From: Candidatus Cloacimonadota bacterium
Lineage (GTDB): Bacteria; Cloacimonadota; Cloacimonadia; Cloacimonadales; TCS61
Length of the DNA: 7,817 bases
Direction: 5' to 3'
Assembly: GCA_021157645.1 (NCBI GenBank)
Contig: JAGGWC010000066.1
Span: 1 to 7,817 of the forward strand
Within the stretch, counting starts at the first letter, position 1. Each line of letters starts with the position of its first letter. Positions 1 to 6,282 of this stretch are shown one piece after another. The translations under genes and the position numbers were made by a program. The notes below the pieces were generated by a model. That model worked only from the letters and a program-made list of their open reading frames with translations. It did no database searches and was not told where the DNA came from.

Positions 1-1
1 G

Positions 2-535
2 GAATATACAATTCCTGTAACTTATAATCAGACAACTGCAGAATATTTTAAGAATTACCCGCAGACCGATCTGGAAGTTTATTTTAAGGCTCCGCTTTCT
101 GACGAAGCAACTTATTCACTTACTGTTGGTTTGAAACCTATCTTAGAGGGAAGAACTGAAGCTGATGCTGCGAATGTGCTTCTGCGGTTTGTTCAAACTG
201 CATTCCAATACAAAACAGATGATGATCAATTTGGCAGTGAGAAAAGCCTCTTCTCAGATGAAACATTATTTTATCCTTATTCAGATTGTGAGGATAGATC
301 GATTATTTTTGCTTACTTGATTAGTAATATTTTAGACCTTAATGTAATTGGCTTGGATTATCCGGGTCACATTTCAACAGCAGTTCATTTTCAAAATGAT
401 TTAGTAGGAGATAAAGTTCTGTATAATTCAACTAATTTTGTGGTTTGTGATCCAACGTACATAAATGCTAATGTTGGTATGACAATGCCGAAGTTTAAAG
501 AAGTTAAGCCGAAGATAATTGACCTCCAAAAATAA
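2..535 (+). CDS. Transglutaminase-like protein, C-terminal part (5' end outside window)
   Basis: The reading frame is open from base 2 to the TAA at 533-535, giving 177 residues with no start codon that looks used. An internal TTG at 131 lacks a ribosome-binding site, and coding sequence continues upstream of it, so the gene begins before the window. The visible part carries the order expected of a transglutaminase/papain-like core: Cys96 in SDCEDRS, His123 in DYPGHIST and Asp150 in VCDPTY. The strand following the Cys motif is hydrophobic (IIFAYLISNIL), as in the buried helix of that fold. Family knowledge: such domains act as proteases, amidases or cross-linking enzymes, and many bacterial ones are in envelope proteins. 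The substrate cannot be told here. No signal peptide can be judged because the N-terminus is missing. The stop lies 12 bases before the next gene, so the two are probably co-transcribed. The fold is fairly sure and the function unknown. Confidence 0.72.
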   Translation, partial: EYTIPVTYNQTTAEYFKNYPQTDLEVYFKAPLSDEATYSLTVGLKPILEGRTEADAANVLLRFVQTAFQYKTDDDQFGSEKSLFSDETLFYPYSDCEDRSIIFAYLISNILDLNVIGLDYPGHISTAVHFQNDLVGDKVLYNSTNFVVCDPTYINANVGMTMPKFKEVKPKIIDLQK

Positions 536-537
536 AC

Positions 538-543
538 AGGAGA
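538..543 (+). promoter_or_regulatory. Ribosome-binding site of the GlmU-like gene
   Basis: AGGAGA lies five bases or fewer before the ATG at 548, inside the 12-base gap after the preceding stop codon. It supports that start. Confidence 0.7.
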
Positions 544-547
544 AGAT

Positions 548-1762
548 ATGAATTTCGTTATTTTTGATGATGAAAAAAGAAATAATTTCTTTCCGATCAC
601 ATTAACTCGTTCCACAGGTGATCTCAGGGTTGGAATCCTTAAATTAAGACAGAGAATTTCAACCTATTTTGAGTTAACAGAAACTAATATTATTGTGTCA
701 TCAGATCTGGAAGCAATTTACAAAGAAAGGCATAACGATTGGAAAGTGAATGAACTTCAAAAAGAAGAAACTATTTTTATAAATAGCCGAATAAAGATTG
801 ATACAAATTCAAAGAAAGCAATTCTAAATTTGCAAAAAGATGAATGCTTGGTGAAAGATGATACAATCATAGCTGCAAGGTGTACTCCAAATAAAAAGAA
901 AATCACATCAGAAAATTTGAACAGCTTATTTTCCGATTTAAAAAGAATTGAAAATTCAGAGATAAATTATTGGGAATTTTTATGGGAGCTTATTGCAGAA
1001 AATGCAGATTACATAAAGCGAGATTATAACGATGTATTCTATGATAAAGATAACTATTTTGAAACAGAGTTGGGAACCACAGTTATAAATCCGTATAATG
1101 TATGGATCGGTGATGGAACGGTGATGAAACCGGGTGTTGTGATCGATGCGACTGAAGGACCTGTTATTATTGATGAGAATGTAACTATAATGTCGAATGC
1201 TGTAATTATTGGTCCTGTCTATATTGGCAAAAGATCAATAATAAAAGTAGGAGCTAAAATATATAAAGGAACTTCAATCGGACCAGTTTGTAAAATTGGC
1301 GGTGAAGTCGAAGAGACAATATTTCAAGGATACACCAATAAACAACATGATGGTTTTTTAGGACACAGTTATCTTGGCGAGTGGATAAACTTGGGTGCAG
1401 ATACAAATAATAGCGATCTAAAAAATAATTATAAAACCGTTTCAATATATTTCTATCCACAAAAGAAGAAGATTGATTCCAAAAATCATTTCTTGGGAGC
1501 AATTATCGGAGATCATTCTAAAACAGGTATTAATTCAACAATAAACACGGGAACTGTAATAGGAATAGGCTGTAGTTTGTTTGGCGCAGATTTATTAAAA
1601 AACCATATTCCCAGTTTCAATATTGGAACTGGATCAAAAATAGTTGAGTACTTATTGGAAGATTTCATAGAAACTGCAGTACTTGTAAAAAAACGAAGAG
1701 GTTTGAAGTTCTCTGATTCAGAGAAAGAACTTTACAGCAAAATCCATAAACAAGTTTTTTGA
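548..1762 (+). CDS. GlmU-like putative sugar nucleotidyltransferase/acetyltransferase with left-handed beta-helix
   Basis: A 404-residue protein. The N-terminal part (about 1-170) opens with a stretch at 14-36 rich in conserved positions (FPITLTRSTGDLRVGI) that resembles the start of the alternative GlmU family of Bacteroidetes and relatives. It lacks the glycine-rich GxGTRM loop of classical GlmU. From about 175 to 365 there are hexapeptide repeats of a left-handed beta-helix (for example GDGTVMKPGVVID and IIGPVYIGKRSIIKVGAKIY). The signature around 265-295, with KQHDGFLGHSYLGEW followed by NLGADT, aligns with the acetyltransferase active site of GlmU. His273 is the likely counterpart of its catalytic histidine. 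Classical GlmU makes UDP-N-acetylglucosamine from glucosamine 1-phosphate for cell-wall and LPS synthesis. Proteins of this alternative type are assumed, not shown, to do something similar. A good ribosome-binding site precedes the ATG. The family is confident; the exact reaction is not. Confidence 0.85.
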   Translation: MNFVIFDDEKRNNFFPITLTRSTGDLRVGILKLRQRISTYFELTETNIIVSSDLEAIYKERHNDWKVNELQKEETIFINSRIKIDTNSKKAILNLQKDECLVKDDTIIAARCTPNKKKITSENLNSLFSDLKRIENSEINYWEFLWELIAENADYIKRDYNDVFYDKDNYFETELGTTVINPYNVWIGDGTVMKPGVVIDATEGPVIIDENVTIMSNAVIIGPVYIGKRSIIKVGAKIYKGTSIGPVCKIGGEVEETIFQGYTNKQHDGFLGHSYLGEWINLGADTNNSDLKNNYKTVSIYFYPQKKKIDSKNHFLGAIIGDHSKTGINSTINTGTVIGIGCSLFGADLLKNHIPSFNIGTGSKIVEYLLEDFIETAVLVKKRRGLKFSDSEKELYSKIHKQVF

Positions 1763-1795
1763 TTCTTATCTTAAGTAAAATAGATTGATGATAAT

Positions 1796-1799
1796 GGAG
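1796..1799 (+). promoter_or_regulatory. Ribosome-binding site of ricT
   Basis: GGAG, five bases before the ATG at 1805. It is within the 42-base gap after the GlmU-like gene, the widest gap in the window. I see no convincing promoter or terminator hairpin in that gap. Confidence 0.6.
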
Positions 1800-1804
1800 C
1801 TATA

Positions 1805-2641
1805 ATGCAAGAATATATAAAAGTAGTTTTTCGAACCGGAAGAGAAGGCTACTATTTAAATAATAAAGAATACAAGATTGAACCGGATATTAATGTAATA
1901 GTTAAAGTTGAGCGGGGAGAAGATATAGCGCTAATTGTGAACTGTGCTGTAGAGTCTGAGCAAATATACAATAAAATTGATGAGAATGAAGTAACTTCTA
2001 TTAAGCGTATTGCGACGGAAGCAGATACTAAACAACTGGATATTGTAAAAAAGAAAGAATTGGAAACGAAAAAAAAATTCATAGAAATGTTAAAAAAACA
2101 ACCTTTTACAATGAAACTTTTACAAACAGTATATCAGCTGGATGGAAATAAGCTTACCTTTTTCTTCTCTGCTGACGGTAGGATAGATTTCCGTGATTTT
2201 GTAAGAGAACTAGCATCCGAATTCAAGACCAGAATTGAATTACATCAAACATCAGGTAGAGAAGATGCCCGAAGATTAGGTGGACTTGGAATGTGTGGAA
2301 AGACTTATTGTTGTGTAACTTTCTTAAGAAAATTCAATCAAGTTACTATTCAAATGGCTAAAGATCAAAATTTATTAAGTAACCTCTCTAAAATATCAGG
2401 TCCTTGCGGTAGATTGCTCTGTTGTTTGCATTACGAGGAAGATTTTTATCTAAAAAAATCAGAAGAATTTCCCGAACTGGGTCAGATTGTTAAATTTAAA
2501 GAACAAAAAATGTACGTGGAAAAGAATGATTATTATAATAATCGCATAAATTTGATAGGTGATGATCATGAACGCTTTGTTGTTACTTTGGAAGAGTTCA
2601 AAAAAATAGTAAACCAACAAAATGATAAAAAATATTCTTGA
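1805..2641 (+). CDS. ricT: PSP1-domain protein, RicT/YaaT family
   Basis: A 278-residue protein covering the whole family length. The PSP1 C-terminal domain occupies about 60-150, with the typical run of KLTFFFSADGRIDFRDFVRELA and then RIELHQTSGREDARRLGG. It is followed by two cysteine clusters: Cys164/169/170 (GMCGKTYCC) and Cys201/206/207 (GPCGRLLCC). In Bacillus subtilis the homologue RicT forms a complex with RicA and RicF that binds [4Fe-4S] clusters and affects mRNA maturation by RNase Y. In other phyla the role is unclear. The paired cysteines here make Fe-S binding plausible, but RicA and RicF are not seen in the window. The C-terminal tail is lysine- and asparagine-rich. The last 20 bases overlap rlmN, which suggests translational coupling. 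Family assignment is firm; the physiological role in this organism is inferred. Confidence 0.9.
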   Translation: MQEYIKVVFRTGREGYYLNNKEYKIEPDINVIVKVERGEDIALIVNCAVESEQIYNKIDENEVTSIKRIATEADTKQLDIVKKKELETKKKFIEMLKKQPFTMKLLQTVYQLDGNKLTFFFSADGRIDFRDFVRELASEFKTRIELHQTSGREDARRLGGLGMCGKTYCCVTFLRKFNQVTIQMAKDQNLLSNLSKISGPCGRLLCCLHYEEDFYLKKSEEFPELGQIVKFKEQKMYVEKNDYYNNRINLIGDDHERFVVTLEEFKKIVNQQNDKKYS

Positions 2642-3662
2642 TCTATTACCCAAAGAATTAATTCAGCAACTGTTAAATATAGGTGAGAAAAAATATAGGG
2701 CGAACCAAATATTAAATTGGATTTACAATAAATATACAACTGATTTCAGTGAGATGACTTCTCTTTCTGAAACACTCAGAACTGAGCTTCAAAATATTCT
2801 GGAAATTACAATTCCAACTATTATTACAAAATCCAGTTCTAGTGATGGAACTACAAAATATCTACTTTCTCTACACGATAGAAATAATATCGAAATGGTT
2901 ATTATTCCTAATGGAAAAAAAAATACACTATGTATCTCCTCTCAAGTTGGATGTGCCAGAAAGTGTGCATTTTGTGCTACTGCAAAACTTGGTTTAAAAC
3001 GTAACTTGGAAACTTATGAGATCACTTCCCAAGTATTTCTGGCAATAAAAGAATTAGGTGAAGAAAAACTTACAAACATAGTTTTTATGGGAATGGGCGA
3101 GCCACTGGATAATTTTGATAATGTTGTTAAAGCAATTCGTATTTTGCAACATGATCTTTGTTTTAATTTCAGTCCTAGAAGGATTACAGTTTCTACTTCT
3201 GGTGTAATTCCGCAAATTTCAAAACTTGCCGAAACAGGCTTAAAACTTAAATTAGCAGTTTCTCTTAATTCTGCAATTCAATCTAAAAGAGAGGTCTTAA
3301 TGCCGATAAGTAAGATTTTTCCATTATCTGAATTAAAAAAAACCTTGATAGATTTTAGAAAAAAAACACCTTATCGTATAACGTTCGAATATGTTATGAT
3401 AAAAGATTTTAATATCGGGAAGGAAGACGTGAAGGCGCTTTTAAAATATCTGGGTGATATCTCATGTAAACTAAACGTGATAAAATGGAATAAAGTAGAT
3501 GATCTACACTATGAAACACCATCAACTTGGGAGATCAAGAGGTTTATCGATTCAATGAATGTTCTTAGTTCTGCGGTTACTTATAGGAAAAGCAGAGGAG
3601 CTGATATTGATGCAGCTTGTGGACAACTAGCAGCAAAGAACATTATTCGAAAAGAGGAGTAA
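2622..3662 (+). CDS. rlmN: 23S rRNA (adenine-2503-C2)-methyltransferase RlmN, radical SAM
   Basis: A 346-residue protein, the usual RlmN length. The N-terminal RNA-binding region has the family pattern (GEKKYRANQILNWIYNK at 21-37). The radical-SAM cluster motif CX3CX2C is Cys111, Cys115 and Cys118. SAM-binding GMGEPL is at 157-162. The C-terminal cysteine that carries the methyl transfer intermediate is Cys333 in AACGQLA. RlmN methylates C2 of A2503 in 23S rRNA, and also A37 of some tRNAs in E. coli, using two SAM molecules. Cfr, the resistance methyltransferase of C8, shares these motifs. The setting among housekeeping genes and the RlmN-like N-terminus make RlmN much more likely. The ATG lies 20 bases inside the end of ricT and has no Shine-Dalgarno sequence before it, so translation is probably coupled to ricT. 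The start is kept because the residues after it match the family N-terminus. Confidence 0.95.
   Translation: MIKNILDLLPKELIQQLLNIGEKKYRANQILNWIYNKYTTDFSEMTSLSETLRTELQNILEITIPTIITKSSSSDGTTKYLLSLHDRNNIEMVIIPNGKKNTLCISSQVGCARKCAFCATAKLGLKRNLETYEITSQVFLAIKELGEEKLTNIVFMGMGEPLDNFDNVVKAIRILQHDLCFNFSPRRITVSTSGVIPQISKLAETGLKLKLAVSLNSAIQSKREVLMPISKIFPLSELKKTLIDFRKKTPYRITFEYVMIKDFNIGKEDVKALLKYLGDISCKLNVIKWNKVDDLHYETPSTWEIKRFIDSMNVLSSAVTYRKSRGADIDAACGQLAAKNIIRKEE
3654..3659 (+). promoter_or_regulatory. Ribosome-binding site that fixes the deoC start
   Basis: GAGGAG ends five bases before the ATG at 3665 and lies over the last codons of rlmN. It decides the start. An in-frame TTG at 3617 would add 16 residues lying within rlmN and has no ribosome-binding site or family similarity. 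Confidence 0.8.
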
Positions 3663-3664
3663 AT

Positions 3665-4495
3665 ATGAAAAATTTTGATATTAGTAAGCTTGCTAAAATG
3701 ATTGATCATACTGAATTGAAATCCAGTTCAGGTGAAAAAAAGATCAAAAATCTATGCAATGAAGCTAAAGAGTATGGATTTATCTCGGTTTGTGTTAACC
3801 CTGGAAATGTAGAATTTGCAAAAAAACAATTAGAAGGAAGTGATGTTATTGTTTGTAGTGTTGTCGGATTTCCACTTGGAATAAATACTACTGAGATAAA
3901 AGCACTGGAAGCTAAAAAAGCAGTTGAACAGGGAGCTGAAGAAATAGATATGGTCATCAATGTTGGTGCAATGAGAGATGGTAAACACGACTATATCAAA
4001 GAAGAAATAAAACAAGTTGTTCAAGCAAGTGTTCCAGCTCATGTAAAAGTAATTTTAGAAACATGCTATCTAACTGATGAAGAAATTGTAAAAGCTTGTA
4101 AACTTGCAGTAGAAGCAGGTGCTCATTTTGTAAAAACATCTACAGGTTTTGGAGCTTTTGGTTCATTTGAGCATCATGTAAAATTAATGCGCGAAACTGT
4201 TGGACCAGACATTGGTGTAAAGGCATCCGGAGGTGTTTCTAATTTTAAAGATGCTATGAGAATGGTAAATGCCGGTGCAACCAGGTTGGGAACGAGTGCA
4301 GGAATTGTGATCATGGAAGGTGCAAAATTATTCAAATTTGCTCCCGATGCATGGATTGAACCGGAAATTCCATGTCATACCTGTCCTGCTAGAAGTGCAA
4401 GTATGGCAAAATTACCAAAGGCATTATATCAGTATTATACTAATATGTGTTTGAAATGTAATCACCGTGAAAAATATAACAAATTCTACGAATAG
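3665..4495 (+). CDS. deoC: Deoxyribose-phosphate aldolase DeoC with four-cysteine C-terminal tail
   Basis: A 276-residue class I aldolase that cleaves 2-deoxy-D-ribose 5-phosphate to glyceraldehyde 3-phosphate and acetaldehyde, the last step of deoxynucleoside salvage. The TIM-barrel core spans about 5-220. Catalytic residues are visible: Asp95 (EEIDMVINVG), the Schiff-base lysine Lys157 (FVKTSTGFG) and Lys186 (GVKASGGV). The phosphate-binding end is GTSAG at 209-213. Short bacterial DeoC proteins end near this point, whereas this one continues about 55 residues. The tail holds Cys237/Cys240 (CHTC) and Cys262/Cys265 (CLKC), 21 residues apart, which looks like a zinc- or Fe-S-binding knuckle. 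The ATG is two bases after the rlmN stop and has a strong GAGGAG. The stop codon is embedded in the AOR ribosome-binding site, tying expression of the two enzymes together. Confidence 0.95.
   Translation: MKNFDISKLAKMIDHTELKSSSGEKKIKNLCNEAKEYGFISVCVNPGNVEFAKKQLEGSDVIVCSVVGFPLGINTTEIKALEAKKAVEQGAEEIDMVINVGAMRDGKHDYIKEEIKQVVQASVPAHVKVILETCYLTDEEIVKACKLAVEAGAHFVKTSTGFGAFGSFEHHVKLMRETVGPDIGVKASGGVSNFKDAMRMVNAGATRLGTSAGIVIMEGAKLFKFAPDAWIEPEIPCHTCPARSASMAKLPKALYQYYTNMCLKCNHREKYNKFYE
4373..4459 (+). other. CxxC-x21-CxxC segment in the DeoC tail
   Basis: This stretch encodes residues 237-265 of DeoC. Two CxxC pairs flank a helix-like segment rich in Ala, Lys, Leu and Tyr. The four-cysteine geometry fits a structural zinc site or, less likely, an iron-sulfur cluster. 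It is outside the catalytic barrel. E. coli DeoC has no such element in its C-terminus as I remember it. The metal and the role are inference. Confidence 0.6.
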
Positions 4496-4499
4496 GAGG
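4495..4499 (+). promoter_or_regulatory. Ribosome-binding site of the AOR gene overlapping the deoC stop
   Basis: GGAGG within TAGGAGGT, the strongest Shine-Dalgarno in the window. The first G is also the last base of the deoC TAG stop. It lies seven bases before the ATG at 4507. Three other ATGs follow within 12 bases (4511, 4515, 4519), and spacing favours 4507. Confidence 0.85.
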
Positions 4500-4506
4500 T
4501 TGAAAA

Positions 4507-6276
4507 ATGAATGGATGGATGAATAAAATTGTAAAAGTAAACCTCAGCTCTGGGAAGCAGACGACAATAAACATAAGTGAAGATGTGAGAAGAAAGTTTA
4601 TCGGTGGAAGAGGTTTGGGATTAAAATTATTTACTGATATGTGTTCTGCCAATGTTGATCCTCTTGAAAAAGAAAATGCACTTATATTTTCAACCGGACC
4701 ACTAACGGGAATAATTCAAACCGCTGGACGCTATCAAGTTACAACCCGTTCTCCACTTACCGGCACAATTGTAGATTCAAGTTCCGGTGGATTTTTTGGA
4801 GCAAATTTAAAAAAAGCGGGATTTGATGGATTGGTTATAATCGGAAAATCTGTTAAACCCGTTTATCTGGAAATCACAGAGGATGGGATTAATATAAATA
4901 ATGCTGAACACATTTGGGGTAAAGATACTCATGAAACAATGAAGATACTTAAAAGTGAGTTAACTCCAAATATTTCTGTTGCCTGCATCGGACCAGCAGG
5001 AGAGAATCTGGTTCCCTTTGCTTCTATAATGAATGATAAAGATAGAGCTTCTGGACGTGGTGGGGTTGGTGCTGTCATGGGATCTAAGAATTTAAAGGCT
5101 ATTACAGCTTTTGGTAAGAAAGAGATTCCAGTCAGTGATCCCGAAGGTTTGAAAAAAATGATTTCAACGATAAACACTTTAATTGATAAAAATCCTGTTA
5201 CAGGGAAATCACTACAATTATTAGGAACATCAAGTCTGGTGAATGTTATAAATGCTCACGGGATGTATCCTACAAAAAATTTCCAGCGTGGAGTTTTTAA
5301 TGATGCTGAAGGTACAAGCGGAGAGAAAATAGCAGAAACTATTCTTCAAGGAAGAAGTGCCTGCTTCAAATGTCCCATTGCTTGTGGAAGAAAAACCAAA
5401 ACCAGCAAGCGGGAAGGTGAAGGTCCAGAATATGAAACGTTATGGGCATTTGGTGCTCAATTAGGTATCAACGATCTGGAAACAATAACTGAAGCAAATT
5501 ACACGTGTAATGAATTAGGATTAGATACAATAACATCTGGAAGTACGATTGGATGTGCAATGGAACTTTATGAGAAAGGTGCATTTCCCGAAAAATTAAA
5601 ATGGGGTGATTCTTCTATCATTGTAAAATTAGTTGAAGATATTGCCTATAAAAGAGGTATTGGGAAAGATCTTGCACTTGGTTCTAAAAAGTTAGCTGAA
5701 AAGTATGGAAGACCTGAGTTTGCAATGCAGGTTAAAGGATTGGAAATTCCAGCATATGATCCGCGTGGAGCACAGGGTCAAGCGTTGTCTTATGCGACTT
5801 CAAACAGAGGTGGTTGTCATATGCAGGCTTATCTTATTTCACCCGAGATCCTTGGATCACCTGTTTTCTTGGATAGAAATTCAATTGAGGGAAAAGCTGA
5901 AATTGTTGCTTTATTTCAAGATATCTCTGCCGCAGTCGATTCGCTTGTACTTTGCAGATTTTTGCAGTTTGCTATAAGTATTGATACATTCAAGGATATG
6001 CTAAATATTGTTACTGGAATGAATTACACAGAGGATGAACTCCTGAAAGTTGGAACAAGGATCTACAATCTGGAAAGAAAATATAATTCCGAAGCTGGAT
6101 TTACACGTAAAGATGATATGTTGCCAGCTAGATTTCTGGAAGAAGAATTATCAGAAGGAGCTTCCAGATACAGAGTTGTGCATCTTGATGAAATGCTTGA
6201 TAGGTATTACAAACTTCGTGGTTGGGATGAAAATGGAATTCCCAGTGAAGAAATAAAAAAAGAATTAGGAATTTAA
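4507..6276 (+). CDS. aor: Tungsten-type aldehyde:ferredoxin oxidoreductase
   Basis: A 589-residue protein, close to the roughly 605 residues of Pyrococcus furiosus AOR. The enzyme oxidises aldehydes to carboxylic acids and passes electrons to ferredoxin, using a tungsten bis-pyranopterin and one [4Fe-4S] cluster. The N-terminal domain (about 1-205) shows the family landmarks GGRGLGLKL, STGPLTG and SGRGGVGAVMGSKNLKA. Cluster ligands are Cys285, Cys288 and Cys292 (CFKCPIAC) plus Cys482 (SLVLCRF). Glu310 (EYETLWAFG) and His437 (GGCHM) sit where catalytic Glu313 and His448 lie in the Pyrococcus enzyme. Pterin-contacting segments DPRGAQGQ (about 418) and NELGLD (335-340) are present. Being oxygen-sensitive, it implies an anaerobe. 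Acetaldehyde from the adjacent DeoC is the obvious candidate substrate, though AOR-family enzymes vary in specificity and a glyceraldehyde-phosphate or broad-range role cannot be excluded. No ferredoxin or pterin-synthesis gene lies in the window. Confidence 0.93.
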   Translation: MNGWMNKIVKVNLSSGKQTTINISEDVRRKFIGGRGLGLKLFTDMCSANVDPLEKENALIFSTGPLTGIIQTAGRYQVTTRSPLTGTIVDSSSGGFFGANLKKAGFDGLVIIGKSVKPVYLEITEDGININNAEHIWGKDTHETMKILKSELTPNISVACIGPAGENLVPFASIMNDKDRASGRGGVGAVMGSKNLKAITAFGKKEIPVSDPEGLKKMISTINTLIDKNPVTGKSLQLLGTSSLVNVINAHGMYPTKNFQRGVFNDAEGTSGEKIAETILQGRSACFKCPIACGRKTKTSKREGEGPEYETLWAFGAQLGINDLETITEANYTCNELGLDTITSGSTIGCAMELYEKGAFPEKLKWGDSSIIVKLVEDIAYKRGIGKDLALGSKKLAEKYGRPEFAMQVKGLEIPAYDPRGAQGQALSYATSNRGGCHMQAYLISPEILGSPVFLDRNSIEGKAEIVALFQDISAAVDSLVLCRFLQFAISIDTFKDMLNIVTGMNYTEDELLKVGTRIYNLERKYNSEAGFTRKDDMLPARFLEEELSEGASRYRVVHLDEMLDRYYKLRGWDENGIPSEEIKKELGI

Positions 6277-6282
6277 GAAATA

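Noticed and set aside
391..615. Minus-strand open frame across the junction of the first two genes
   Set aside because: It is antisense to two genes with clear family motifs, and its product resembles nothing recognisable. The same holds for the other minus-strand open frames (for example 1254-1502, 1852-2082, 3706-3960, 4929-5177, 7239-7424).
1763..1804. Terminator or small RNA in the widest intergenic gap
   Set aside because: There is no GC-rich stem followed by a T-run. The only palindrome is the short CTTAAG.
1785..1806. TATAAT at 1801-1806 with TTGATG at 1785, resembling a promoter
   Set aside because: The spacer is only 10 bases, and the TATAAT includes the first two bases of the ricT start codon, so it cannot drive normal initiation of that gene.
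2622..3662. Cfr, the antibiotic-resistance methyltransferase
   Set aside because: It shares the radical-SAM motif, but length, N-terminus and the housekeeping setting fit RlmN, and there is no mobile-element context.
3617..3664. In-frame TTG start 16 codons upstream of deoC
   Set aside because: It would place extra residues wholly inside rlmN, has no ribosome-binding site, and does not match the DeoC N-terminus. ATG 3665 has GAGGAG at the right distance.
4507..4522. Four near-tandem ATGR units at the start of the AOR gene
   Set aside because: Only 16 bases and imperfect. It encodes ordinary N-terminal residues and probably arises by chance, although it leaves slight start ambiguity.
5705..5977. 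Plus-strand open frames inside the AOR gene in another frame (5705-5977, 6050-6256)
   Set aside because: The AOR frame covers them with conserved catalytic residues, and they have no ribosome-binding site or recognisable product.
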